A stretch of 18,915 nucleotides of DNA. Origin: DASZPL01 sp035550315. GTDB taxonomy: Bacteria > Actinomycetota > Actinomycetes > JAFAQI01. The position numbers and the translations under genes are program-made. Below, one piece after another: positions 1 through 6,967 of the stretch; position 1 is the first letter of the stretch, and each line of letters opens with the position of its first letter. The notes under the pieces are model-generated. The model was not told the origin of the DNA and searched no databases. It was given only the letters and a program-made list of their open reading frames with translations. Where the stretch lies: NCBI GenBank assembly GCA_035550315.1, contig DASZPL010000105.1, positions 1 through 18,915 of the forward strand, in the 5' to 3' direction.

Positions 1-3
1 AGC

Positions 4-363
4 ATGCATCCATTGATCACGCAGCAGCTTGCCCAGGGGCGCATCCGCGACCAGCTCGCGACCGCCGAGCGCTACCGCCGCTTCCACGCCGCCCGGCCGC
101 GAGTCGGTGTCAGCGAGTGGGTGCGGACGCTGTTCGGCGCAGTACGCCGCAACGGCGTGCGTCTCTGGCGAGACACCGAGGAGGCGCAGCGTCACCTGAT
201 CGCCCGCAACCGGCCGTGGGAGTCCGACGGTCCGCTGCGCTGGCAGCGCCGGGCCGGCGGCTGGGAGCTGCACGGTCACGACGCCCCTGACGCACCGGCC
301 CACGTCGTGGACCTGACCGATTCGGGCGACGAGACGGTCGCCCCGGAAGACGCCCGCGCCTAG
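4..363 (+). CDS. Hypothetical protein, 119 aa
   Basis: A small soluble protein that I do not recognise as a named family. The N-terminal 30 residues (MHPLITQQLAQGRIRDQL, followed by an Arg/Ala-rich amphipathic helix) resemble the start of many short actinobacterial orphans. Residues 36-70 are basic, with tryptophans at 39 and 55, and the C-terminal third is acidic. There is no signal peptide, membrane segment or Cys/His metal motif. The ATG lies 4 bases from the window edge, so its ribosome site is not visible and an upstream start cannot be excluded. Its TAG stop (361-363) overlaps the stop of the convergent hydrolase within a CTAG tetranucleotide. Coding is supported by the codon-position GC bias and by the absence of a better frame. 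Function unknown. Confidence 0.6.
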   Translation: MHPLITQQLAQGRIRDQLATAERYRRFHAARPRVGVSEWVRTLFGAVRRNGVRLWRDTEEAQRHLIARNRPWESDGPLRWQRRAGGWELHGHDAPDAPAHVVDLTDSGDETVAPEDARA

Positions 364-938
364 CCGACCGCCTCGAGGAACGCCAGGGTGCGCTGCATCA
401 GCAACGTCGCGGCGGCCTCGTCGTACGACGGCAGCGTGCGATCGGCGAAGTAGTGCTGGTCACCGGGATAGGTGAACAGCTCCGCTCGCGGCGCCGACGC
501 GACGAGCGCGCGGGCGGCGTCGATGTCGCCCTCGTCGACGAAGATCGGGTCGCGGTCCATGCCGTGGATCTGCACCGGCACCTCGGCCGGCCAGTCGCCG
601 CCGAACGCGCTCGTCGGCACGCACGAGTAGTAGAACAGCGCGCCGCGGGCGCCCGGCCGGTTCTGCGCGACCGACTGCGCCGCCACCACGCCGAGCGAGA
701 ACCCGGCGTAGACCAGGTCGGGGCGTAGCTCGTCGGCGATCTCCCGGCCGCGGCTCATCAACGTCTCGAAGCCGACCGATTCGGCGTGCGCGACGCCGTC
801 GTCGCTGGTCGCGAACGTCGCGCCATCGAACAGGTCCGGCGTATGCACGGTGTGGCCCGCGGCGCGCAGCTCGTCGGCGAACCCGCGGATGCCCTCAGTG
901 AGCCCGAGCGCATGGTGAAAGAGGAGAACCTCAGGCAT
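360..938 (-). CDS. Dienelactone hydrolase family alpha/beta hydrolase
   Basis: A cytosolic alpha/beta hydrolase of 192 aa, somewhat shorter than classical dienelactone hydrolases (about 230 aa). The start MPEVLLFHHALGLTEGIRGF is the usual first strand plus oxyanion-loop region of this group. The nucleophile elbow is G-F-S-L-G with Ser81, where true dienelactone hydrolase has Cys. A late His162 (GDQHYFAD) fits the catalytic base, and the acid is probably one of the aspartates at 128-138 (MDRDPIFVDEGD). Substrate cannot be deduced; carboxylic esters or lactones are likely. The ATG at 938 has no strong Shine-Dalgarno sequence before it. The gene is convergent with the 119-aa orphan, sharing the CTAG stop overlap, and divergent from the repeat-bearing region 939-1257. 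Confidence 0.85.
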   Translation of the reverse strand: MPEVLLFHHALGLTEGIRGFADELRAAGHTVHTPDLFDGATFATSDDGVAHAESVGFETLMSRGREIADELRPDLVYAGFSLGVVAAQSVAQNRPGARGALFYYSCVPTSAFGGDWPAEVPVQIHGMDRDPIFVDEGDIDAARALVASAPRAELFTYPGDQHYFADRTLPSYDEAAATLLMQRTLAFLEAVG

Positions 939-968
939 GCCCGACCACGCTAGCGACGCCCGCGGCCC

Positions 969-986
969 GCCGACCGACGGGTCGGC
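969..986. other. Short GC hairpin upstream of the hydrolase
   Basis: GCCGACC - gacg - GGTCGGC forms a perfect 7-bp stem with a 4-base loop, 31 bases upstream of the hydrolase start. It could be an operator or a 5'-leader hairpin. In DNA this GC-rich a stem of this size can arise by chance, and there is no T-run. Confidence 0.3.
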
Positions 987-1002
987 CGGGCCCTTCCTCC
1001 GG

Positions 1003-1070
1003 CGATCATGGCGTTAGTGACCGAATTCGGCGCCGATCATGGCGTTAGTGCGTCAGTAACGCCATGATCG
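1003..1070. repeat. Three-copy 17-bp motif, two direct and one inverted
   Basis: CGATCATGGCGTTAGTG occurs at 1003-1019 and again, identically, at 1034-1050. The reverse complement, CAGTAACGCCATGATCG with one mismatch, follows at 1054-1070. Copies two and three together form a hairpin: a 14-bp perfect stem (1034-1047 with 1057-1070), one mismatch, two more pairs and a 3-base loop (1051-1053). The motif is less GC-rich than its surroundings and lies in a non-coding region. It could be a dispersed palindromic (REP-like) element, a transcription-factor site array or a terminator-like structure. Only copy number across the genome would decide. Confidence 0.75.
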
Positions 1071-1169
1071 CGGCAAAGTCGGGGGGCGAGCGGCTCGGCG
1101 GACCCTGGGCGGCGACCGGGCGGCGATTGGGCGGTTGAGGCGACTGTCGTGGCCGAAAACCGCTGGGGA

Positions 1170-1200
1170 ATGTCAGTCGGTCTCGTCACAATTAGATACC
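1170..1200 (+). promoter_or_regulatory. Possible promoter/operator of the MocR gene
   Basis: TAGATA (1193-1198) is a plausible -10 element in an AT-rich patch 60 bases before the MocR start. The -35 region near 1170-1175 is poor. GGTCTC (1179-1184) and GATACC (1195-1200) are imperfect inverted half-sites separated by 10 bases and overlapping the -10, a possible autoregulatory operator. This is pattern-based inference only. Confidence 0.3.
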
Positions 1201-1257
1201 TACAGACACGCAGTGGCCGGACAACGGCGTACCGACCGCTCTGCCGCGGGAGGTGCC

Positions 1258-2730
1258 ATGTCACATCCGATCGACGGAGCCGCGTTCGACCGTGTCGCGC
1301 TGCTGACGGCGCTCGGCGGCTGGGCGCGCGGCGACGGCCCGGTCTACCTCCGGCTCGCCGCCGCGCTGCGCCGCGCCGTCCGCCTCGGCGACCTGCCGGC
1401 CGGCGTCAAGCTGCCGCCGGAGCGCAGCCTCGCCGCCGCGCTGAACGTCAGTCGTGGCACGGTGATGGCGGCGTACGGCGCGCTGCGCCTCGAAGGCATC
1501 CTGGAAAGCCGGCAGGGCAGTGGCTCGTGGGTGCGGCTGGAAGCCGCCCGGCCGCTGTCGACCATCAACGACCCCGCGCCGGGCGACCGGTCGCGCCGGT
1601 TGTCCGCGCGGCTGTTCGAGCCGCACGACGGGATCATCGACCTGGTCATCGGCGCGCTGCCCGACACCGCGATCATCCGCGACTATCTCGAGTCGGCCGA
1701 CTGGAGCGAGCTGGAGAAGCTGGGCGACGGCCACGGCTACCAGCCGCTCGGCATGCCCGCGCTGCGCGAGCGGATCGCCGACTACTTCGCCCGCGACGGC
1801 GTGCCCACCTCGGTCGAGAACGTCGCGGTCACCGGCGGCGCGCAACAGGCGATCAGCACGATCACCGACCTGTTGCTGCGCCCGGGCGACACCGTGGTGG
1901 TGGAGTCGCCGACGTACCCCGGCGCGCTCGACGCGTTCCGCCGGGCCGGTGCGCGGATCGTGTCGATCCCGACCGACGGCGCGACCGTCGGCATCACTGC
2001 ACTGCGCGAGGCGGTCGTCGCGACCGCCGCTCGGATGGTCTACCTGGTGCCGGCCTGCCACAACCCGTGCGGGCACGTGATGCCGGAGGCGCGGCGGCGG
2101 GCGATCGCGGCGTTCGCCGACGAGCACGAGGTGTGCATCGTCGAGGACAACATCCTCGCCGAGCTGACCTTCGACGGCCGGCGGATCCCGCCGATCGCGG
2201 CGTTCGCCCGCGGCGGCCGGGTGCTCTCGCTCGGCTCGGTCAGCAAGATCTCCTGGGGCGGGCTGCGGGTCGGCTGGGTGCGCGGCGACGCCGACGTGAT
2301 CGACCGGCTCGGCCGGCTCAAGGCGGCGGCCGACTTCGGGGTGTCGGCGCTCTCGCAGTTCGTCGCCTGCCACGTGCTCGACGACCTCGACCAGGTCGCG
2401 GCGACGCAACGCCAGCGCATCGAGGCCCGGCTCGACGTCGTCCTCGACGAGCTGCCGCGCCAGCTGCCCGACTGGGCCTGGACCCGGCCGGCCGGCGGGC
2501 TGTCGCTGTGGATCCGGCTGCCCGTCGGCAACGCCGACGACTTCCTGCAGGTCGCGTTGCGGCACGGCGTCGACGTGTTGCCCGGCAGCGCCCACGGCGT
2601 CGACGACGCGAACGACTCCTACCTCCGGCTGTCCTACACCCAGCCCGAGCCGGTGCTCCGCGAAGGCGTGCGCCGGCTGGCAGCCGCATGGGCGGAGTAC
2701 GTCGACTCCCTCACCCGCCGGGCGGGCTAG
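1258..2730 (+). CDS. MocR/PdxR-like regulator: GntR HTH + PLP aminotransferase domain
   Basis: A 490-aa transcription factor of the MocR subgroup of GntR regulators. Residues 27-95 form the winged helix (PVYLRLAAALRRAVRLGDL, LPPERSLAAALNVSRGTVM, GSGSWV). From about 125 to the end is a fold-type-I aminotransferase-like domain with the PLP signature residues: N269 in PACHNPCG, D297 in VEDNILAEL, and the lysine K330 in GSVSKISWGGLRVGW that would bind PLP as a Schiff base. Members usually sense PLP or an amino-compound and control pyridoxal, GABA, taurine or transporter genes. The ATG at 1258 was chosen over an in-frame ATG at 1135 because GGGAGG (1248-1253) precedes it at ideal spacing and homology begins there. 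The last 20 bases overlap the convergent MFS gene. Target genes unknown; the neighbouring transporter is a candidate. Confidence 0.92.
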   Translation: MSHPIDGAAFDRVALLTALGGWARGDGPVYLRLAAALRRAVRLGDLPAGVKLPPERSLAAALNVSRGTVMAAYGALRLEGILESRQGSGSWVRLEAARPLSTINDPAPGDRSRRLSARLFEPHDGIIDLVIGALPDTAIIRDYLESADWSELEKLGDGHGYQPLGMPALRERIADYFARDGVPTSVENVAVTGGAQQAISTITDLLLRPGDTVVVESPTYPGALDAFRRAGARIVSIPTDGATVGITALREAVVATAARMVYLVPACHNPCGHVMPEARRRAIAAFADEHEVCIVEDNILAELTFDGRRIPPIAAFARGGRVLSLGSVSKISWGGLRVGWVRGDADVIDRLGRLKAAADFGVSALSQFVACHVLDDLDQVAATQRQRIEARLDVVLDELPRQLPDWAWTRPAGGLSLWIRLPVGNADDFLQVALRHGVDVLPGSAHGVDDANDSYLRLSYTQPEPVLREGVRRLAAAWAEYVDSLTRRAG

Positions 2731-4237
2731 CCGGCTGCGCGGCGGGCCGGGGCGCGCGGGACCGATCAGCTCGGGCCTGCGTGCGCTCCAGTGACGCGAC
2801 CGCGGTGGCGAGGTCGCGCGGGTAGTAGCGGCGCCAGCGCAGCAGGATGTAGGCGCCGGCGAGCAGCGGCACCAGCATGATGAGGAAGGTCACTTGCAGC
2901 CCGGCGTGACCGCCGCCGAGCGCGTGGTCGGCGAGCACTCCGAACAGCAGCGGTGCCACCGCTTGCGCCGGCTGGCGAATGATCGTGCGCGCCGCTTCCG
3001 CCCGCCCCCACAAGGTCGGGTGCATGATGTCGAGCCGTGCCGCGTCGAGCGGCGGGTTCGCCGCCGCCAGCGAGAACGCCGCCCCGGCTAGCACCAGTGC
3101 AGCCCAGCCCAGGTTGTGGGTCAGCAGCCCCGGCACAAAGCACACCGCGGCGGCGCCGAGCGCGATCGCGCCGACCAGCATCCGCCCGCTGATCCGGCCG
3201 CGGCGTACCAGTCGGTCGCTGATCCAGCCGCCGGTGATGACGCCACCGATGGCGGCCGCGCCGAGCAGCAAGGTCAACGCGCTCACGACGCCCTGGCCGA
3301 CGGCGTACTGCCCCTTCACGAACTCGACGCCGAAGGCCCGCACGCCGGCAAAGAAGAAGTAGCCGCAGGCCCCGGCGATGATCAACGTGAGGTTGCTGCG
3401 GATGCTCAGCACGTAGCGCAACGCCGCCGGCAGCGACCACTCGCGCGGGTCGATCGCATGCACCCGGTCGTGATCCGGCTCGATGTCGTTATCGCGCACG
3501 TGCTGCTGCGCGGCCGTGAGCCGCGGACTGTCGCCCGCCTGGCCGTCCAGCGGGACGTCGTCGAGCGACTCCTCGCCGACCCGCAGCGGCCGCTGCGTCC
3601 CGCGCGCCGGTTCCGGCATCCGCCACATCAGCCAACCGACCAGCAGCGCGGGCGGTGCCAGCACCAGGAAGGACGCCCGCCACGACAACGCCGCCAGCCC
3701 GCCGGCGATGGTCAGCCCGAAGCCGGAACCGAACAGTTCGCCACTGAGGACGTAGCCGTAGATCTGGCCGCGTTCGCCCGGCCGGAACCAGTCGCCGATC
3801 AGGCTGGCGACGCCGGGCCCGGCGATCGCGGTCACCGCGCCAAGCGCCGCGCGCGAGACCAAGAGATAGGAGAACGACGTCGCCGTGGCGGTCACGACCA
3901 TCGCGATCGCCCAGGTCACCGCCACCACCGCGATCAGCCGGGTCCGCCGCACCCGGTCGACCAGTACGCCGAACGGCAGCGTGCAGACCGCGCCGACCAG
4001 CCCGGTCACCGCGACCAGCAACCCGACGTCGCTGTTGCTCAGCGAGAACGCGCCGCGCAGCTGGGTTGCCGACGCGCCGACCGTCGCCTGGTCGGCGGAG
4101 TCCAGCGCCAGCAGCAGCGCGAGGGTGAGGACGACGGTGCGCCGCGCTGGGCCGCCCACCACATCGTCGAGCCGCCGCACCGCCCGGTTCGCCACCGACC
4201 GCGCGAATACCCGACTGCGGTCGGCGACCTCGATCAC
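2711..4237 (-). CDS. MFS transporter, 12 TM, with long acidic central loop
   Basis: A 508-aa major facilitator superfamily protein of the inner membrane, substrate unknown. Twelve predicted helices fall in two halves. The loop between TM2 and TM3 carries the motif-A variant GVLVDRVRRTR (about 90-100), and the second half has GGWISDRLVRRGR. The early D46/D49 in LALDSADQ and the G-rich helix 4-5 region resemble spinster-like or drug/organic-acid facilitators. The cytosolic loop between halves (about 207-270) is unusually long and acidic/His-containing (DVPLDGQAGDSPRL, DNDIEPDHDRVHAIDP). The GTG at 4237 was chosen because it overlaps the TGA of the upstream membrane-protein gene as GTGA (4234-4237), implying translational coupling. 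The 3' end overlaps the MocR gene by 20 bases. Confidence 0.88.
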   Translation of the reverse strand: MIEVADRSRVFARSVANRAVRRLDDVVGGPARRTVVLTLALLLALDSADQATVGASATQLRGAFSLSNSDVGLLVAVTGLVGAVCTLPFGVLVDRVRRTRLIAVVAVTWAIAMVVTATATSFSYLLVSRAALGAVTAIAGPGVASLIGDWFRPGERGQIYGYVLSGELFGSGFGLTIAGGLAALSWRASFLVLAPPALLVGWLMWRMPEPARGTQRPLRVGEESLDDVPLDGQAGDSPRLTAAQQHVRDNDIEPDHDRVHAIDPREWSLPAALRYVLSIRSNLTLIIAGACGYFFFAGVRAFGVEFVKGQYAVGQGVVSALTLLLGAAAIGGVITGGWISDRLVRRGRISGRMLVGAIALGAAAVCFVPGLLTHNLGWAALVLAGAAFSLAAANPPLDAARLDIMHPTLWGRAEAARTIIRQPAQAVAPLLFGVLADHALGGGHAGLQVTFLIMLVPLLAGAYILLRWRRYYPRDLATAVASLERTQARADRSRAPRPAAQPASPPGG

Positions 4238-4971
4238 AGCTCCTGGCGGACGCCGGACTCGTGCTCGATGTCGTCGAACTGGCTGCCGAACGACGCGGTG
4301 AGGGCCTGCAGGCCGCGGCCGCGCCGGCCGGTCGGCAGCACCGTCTTGTGGTGCGTGCTCTCGAGCTCGAACGCGAGCGCGGCGTAGACCGCCAGCGCCG
4401 CGAGCAGCAGGCCGCACGCGCCGGCGGCCAGCCGCCAGCCGGTGCTGGCGCTCATCTCGTAGGCGCCGGCCAGGTAGAACCGCAACGCCGCCGTACCCAT
4501 CACGAGCGCCGCCAGCCGCTTGTCGTTCGCCGCCGCCGTGACCGGCACCAGCAGCGCGGTCGCCGCGCCGATCAGCAGCAGCCCGAGCGCGGGGCTGGTC
4601 GCGCCGGGCGTGCCGGTGAAGTACGTCAGCCCCAGCCCGAGCCACAGCCCGGCGAGCACGCCCATCCCGGTCGCCGCGACCAGGTCGCGGGTCAGGAAGC
4701 CGAAGCCGGAGCTGGCGGCTTGCAGCGGGACGGCGAAGGCGAGCACGGCGAGGCCGACGGTGTCGGCGTTGGCGACCCGGTCGATCCATGCCAGCTCGTA
4801 GCCGGCGACGACGAACGACGTCACCGCCAGCGCGAGGAAACCGAGCGACAGCGGCGTCGCGATCGGCCGCACCACGATCCTGGTGTGACCCAGCAGGAAG
4901 TCGCGGTCCGGCGAACCATCGTGAAACGATGAGGCCACGATCACGTTCTCACCCGTTCCGGGGCGGTCCAC
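4234..4971 (-). CDS. Six-TM membrane protein, GPR1/FUN34/YaaH-like
   Basis: A 245-aa integral membrane protein with six evenly spaced hydrophobic helices (about 39-60, 71-88, 97-117, 125-146, 154-171 and 180-201) and soluble ends. The order, sizes and the RPIATPLSLGFLALA start of TM1 recall the acetate/succinate transporter family (GPR1/FUN34/YaaH, SatP), whose TM1 begins with an NPxPLGL motif. Here that motif is degenerate, so the assignment is tentative and transport is inferred. The C-terminal 40 residues are charged and cytosolic. It is coupled to the downstream MFS gene by a GTGA overlap. The GTG at 4971 lacks a clear ribosome site; an in-frame GTG at 4944 preceded by GGTGAG is an alternative that still leaves all helices intact. 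Confidence 0.75.
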   Translation of the reverse strand: MDRPGTGENVIVASSFHDGSPDRDFLLGHTRIVVRPIATPLSLGFLALAVTSFVVAGYELAWIDRVANADTVGLAVLAFAVPLQAASSGFGFLTRDLVAATGMGVLAGLWLGLGLTYFTGTPGATSPALGLLLIGAATALLVPVTAAANDKRLAALVMGTAALRFYLAGAYEMSASTGWRLAAGACGLLLAALAVYAALAFELESTHHKTVLPTGRRGRGLQALTASFGSQFDDIEHESGVRQEL

Positions 4972-5028
4972 ACCGGGTAAGGCAAACCGCAGTCAACATT
5001 CGCCGTCGCTTGCCGACCTGGAGGTGCC
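4972..5028. promoter_or_regulatory. Short divergent intergenic region
   Basis: Only 57 bases separate the membrane-protein gene (minus) from the SRPBCC gene (plus), so both promoters must lie here or within the opposite coding region. GGAGG at 5020-5024 is the ribosome site of the SRPBCC gene. I see no convincing -10/-35 pair; AGTCAACATT (4991-5000) is the least GC-rich part. Confidence 0.35.
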
Positions 5029-5487
5029 ATGACCACGGTGGAAGAGAGCGTCGAGGTAGCGGTCCCGATCTCGAAGGCCTACAACCAGTGGACCCAGTTC
5101 GAGAAGTTCCCGCAGTTCATGGAAGGCGTCGACGAGGTCCGGCAAGTCGACGACACCCACCTGCACTGGAAGGCCGAGATCGGCGGCGTCAGCCGGGAGT
5201 GGGACGCGAAGATCACCGAGCAGTCGCCGGAGGAGCGCGTGGCTTGGACGGCCACCGACGGCGCGACCAACAGCGGCGTCGTGACGTTCCACCGGCTCGA
5301 CGACGACGCCACCAAGGTGATGCTGCAGCTGGAGTTCGAGCCGGAAGGCATGACCGAGAAGGCCGCCGACATGCTCGGCGTCGTGAAGCGGCGCGCGAAC
5401 GGCGACCTGAAGCGCTTCAAGGACTTCATCGAGGGCCGCAGCAAGGAGACCGGCGCCTGGCGCGGCGAAGTCCCCCGCAGCAACTAA
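5029..5487 (+). CDS. SRPBCC family (polyketide cyclase/dehydrase-like) protein
   Basis: A 152-aa cytosolic protein of the START/Bet v1-like helix-grip fold. The N-terminus VEESVEVAVPISKAYNQWTQFEKFPQFMEGV is the diagnostic strand-helix of the family (P, Y, W, FP and FM positions). The following strands run from 37 to 105, and the long C-terminal helix (about 108-137, ending LKRFKDFIEGR) closes the hydrophobic cavity. Such proteins bind or modify hydrophobic ligands; many actinobacterial members of this subgroup have no known ligand. GGAGG five bases before the ATG supports the start. It stands alone, with convergent and divergent neighbours, so genomic context gives no pathway. Confidence 0.9.
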   Translation: MTTVEESVEVAVPISKAYNQWTQFEKFPQFMEGVDEVRQVDDTHLHWKAEIGGVSREWDAKITEQSPEERVAWTATDGATNSGVVTFHRLDDDATKVMLQLEFEPEGMTEKAADMLGVVKRRANGDLKRFKDFIEGRSKETGAWRGEVPRSN

Positions 5488-5569
5488 CCCCCGCAGATCT
5501 TCGGGCAAGCGACCGCCGGTACGGCGTGTCGCGCGCGATTTCGTGCAGTTACGCGAAGATCAGCGGGGG
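5488..5569. repeat. Nested inverted repeat at a convergent gene junction
   Basis: The outer arms CCCCCGCAGATCTTCG (5488-5503) and CGAAGATCAGCGGGGG (5554-5569) pair over 16 positions with one A-A mismatch. Inside the 50-base loop, GCGACCGCCG (5509-5518) pairs with CGGCG-t-GTCGC (5522-5532), a 10-bp stem with one bulged T and a 3-base loop. The element begins immediately after the SRPBCC stop and ends within the last codons of the convergent MFS gene. It may act as a bidirectional terminator, but a two-tier palindrome of this size also fits a dispersed repeat element. There is no U-tract. Confidence 0.7.
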
Positions 5570-6852
5570 GCGCTGATGTCTTCGAGCTCGCGGCCGCCGG
5601 TCTCCGGGAAGTAGCGGCCGATCAGTACGGCGGCGAGCAGCGGGCCGGCGGACAAGATCATCGAGGACCGGGCGAGGCTGCCCGCCCCGCCGATCAGGCC
5701 GCCGGCCAGCAGGAAGCTGATCGACTGGCCGAGGTACTTCGCGCCGTTGCCGAACGAGCTGCCGAGCGCGCGCAGCGACGTCGGGAACAGTTCGGCGCCG
5801 AACCCGCTGCCGGTCGGCCACGAGCCGAAGACGCCGGCGTAGATCAGGGCGAGTGACAGCAGCAGCGGGAGTTCGCCGTGCGCGGCGTAAAAGAAGCAGG
5901 CGACGCCGATCACGGCGAGCACCAGGGAGCTGCAGACCACGGGCTTGCGCCCGATCCGGTCGCTCAGCGAGCCCGCGAGCAGCAGCACCGGGATCGCGAC
6001 CGCGCCGGCGGCGACCAGCGTAAGGCTTGCCTTGGACGCCGACAGATGTCGTTGCGTCTGCATGAAGTCGACGACATAGACGGTGGCCTGCGCGGTGAGG
6101 TTGCCGAGCAGCGCGACCGTGCACAGCACGATCAAGTTGCGTCGATGTGGCCGTTGCACGATGTCGCGCCACGACGCCTCGATGTGGTGCGCGGCGGCGT
6201 CGCGGTAGCGCTTCGTCTCGGGCAGCCGGCGGCGCAGCATGCCGACGACGAAGATGACCGGGAGCGCGGCGACGTACAGCCAGCGCCACGACCCATGCAG
6301 CGGGTGCACCAGCGAGCCCCACAGGATCGCCGACCAGCCGGTGCCGAGCGCGCTGAGCATCGCCAGCCAGCCGAAGCCCAAGCCGCGGGCTCCCGCCGGT
6401 AGCTCCTCGGCAATTACGGTCCACGCCAGCCCGATCTGCAGCACCAGGAAGAACCGCGCTAACACCTGGAGTCCGACGAAAGCGCCGAGGTCGGGCGCGA
6501 CCGCAGTCGCGGCGGTGAACACCGTGTAGCCGGTGATCGCCCACAGCAGCAGCCCGCGCCGGCCCTCGCGGTCGGCCCGGCGCGCGGCCAGTACGGCGGG
6601 GAGTGCGCCGAGGTAGACGACCGCCAGCCACACCGCCGCGCTGGACTGCGACAGGCCGAAGCTGTGCCGCAGCGGTTTGAGCGCGACGGTGGGGATGTTG
6701 AAGTCGTAGCCCTCGAAGAAGCTGGCTGCGCCGAGCAGCCAGAGCAGCCGCCAGTGGTCGCTGGTCAGCAGCTCGCGTGGTCGGGTGAACGACCGTGGGC
6801 TGGCGGCGTCCGCGGCGAGTGGATCGTCGCGCTCGCCGGTGAGCCCCGTCAC
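5560..6852 (-). CDS. MFS transporter, organic-acid/sugar-porter type
   Basis: A 430-aa, 12-TM facilitator. Helix 1 carries FFEGYDFNIPTVAL (45-58), with the buried acidic D50 typical of proton symporters for organic and aromatic acids or sugars. Motif A appears as ARRADREGRRG (90-100) and again as GSLSDRIGRKP in the second half, and the protein ends RYFPETGGRELEDIS, the classic PETxGxxLE ending of sugar-porter and MHS-like transporters. The GTG at 6852 is supported by AGGAAG at 6858-6863 with a 5-base spacer. The gene is divergent from the molybdenum oxidoreductase across 115 bases, which suggests co-regulation and import of that cluster's substrate. It does not look like a NarK nitrate carrier. 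Confidence 0.88.
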   Translation of the reverse strand: MTGLTGERDDPLAADAASPRSFTRPRELLTSDHWRLLWLLGAASFFEGYDFNIPTVALKPLRHSFGLSQSSAAVWLAVVYLGALPAVLAARRADREGRRGLLLWAITGYTVFTAATAVAPDLGAFVGLQVLARFFLVLQIGLAWTVIAEELPAGARGLGFGWLAMLSALGTGWSAILWGSLVHPLHGSWRWLYVAALPVIFVVGMLRRRLPETKRYRDAAAHHIEASWRDIVQRPHRRNLIVLCTVALLGNLTAQATVYVVDFMQTQRHLSASKASLTLVAAGAVAIPVLLLAGSLSDRIGRKPVVCSSLVLAVIGVACFFYAAHGELPLLLSLALIYAGVFGSWPTGSGFGAELFPTSLRALGSSFGNGAKYLGQSISFLLAGGLIGGAGSLARSSMILSAGPLLAAVLIGRYFPETGGRELEDISAPR

Positions 6853-6967
6853 CCAGGCTTCCTAGCACGGTCTCGGCGCCGCCGCTGCCGGCTGCGGGGC
6901 GCCGTCGTCGCCGGTCGGTCGCCGGAGACGAGGTTTTCTGGACGGCTCGGCGGACATCTTTGGCTCG
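6853..6967. promoter_or_regulatory. Divergent promoter region with GC-rich hairpin
   Basis: The region lies between the MFS gene (minus) and the molybdenum oxidoreductase gene (plus). CGGCGCC-g-CCGC (6874-6885) pairs with GCGG-GGCGCCG (6894-6904), an 11-bp stem with one bulge and an 8-base loop, 22 bases upstream of the MFS start. GTCTCGGCG (6870-6878) and CGCCGGAGAC (6920-6929) form a second, overlapping and imperfect inverted repeat. Either could be an operator serving both genes. No clear -10/-35 pair is visible. Confidence 0.4.

Larger units (their letters stand above)
939..1257. other. Gene-free intergenic region with repeats
   Basis: This 319-base stretch lies between the divergent hydrolase and MocR genes and holds no convincing coding frame. 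It contains a GC hairpin (969-986), the three-copy 17-bp motif (1003-1070) and the putative MocR promoter and operator region (about 1170-1200). Bases 1185-1200 (GTCACAATTAGATACC) are unusually AT-rich for this genome, as expected of a promoter. Confidence 0.7.

Noticed and set aside
1003..1070. A CRISPR array
   Set aside because: There are only three units of 17 bp, one inverted, with 14- and 3-base gaps; no leader and no cas genes.
1149..2825. A 558-codon plus-strand frame overlapping the MocR gene
   Set aside because: It is an Arg/Ala/Pro-rich frame-shifted shadow of the MocR coding sequence; only the other frame has HTH and PLP motifs.
1248..5031. Identical GGAGGTGCCATG leaders before the MocR gene (ending 1260) and the SRPBCC gene (ending 5031), suggesting a shared control element
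   Set aside because: The shared part is a consensus ribosome site plus start codon; flanking bases differ, so coincidence is sufficient.
1178..6876. The octamer CGGTCTCG present in both the MocR leader (1178-1185) and the divergent MFS/Mo-enzyme region (6869-6876) as a common operator
   Set aside because: An 8-mer shared once in 19 kb of GC-rich DNA is expected by chance; the flanks are not alike.
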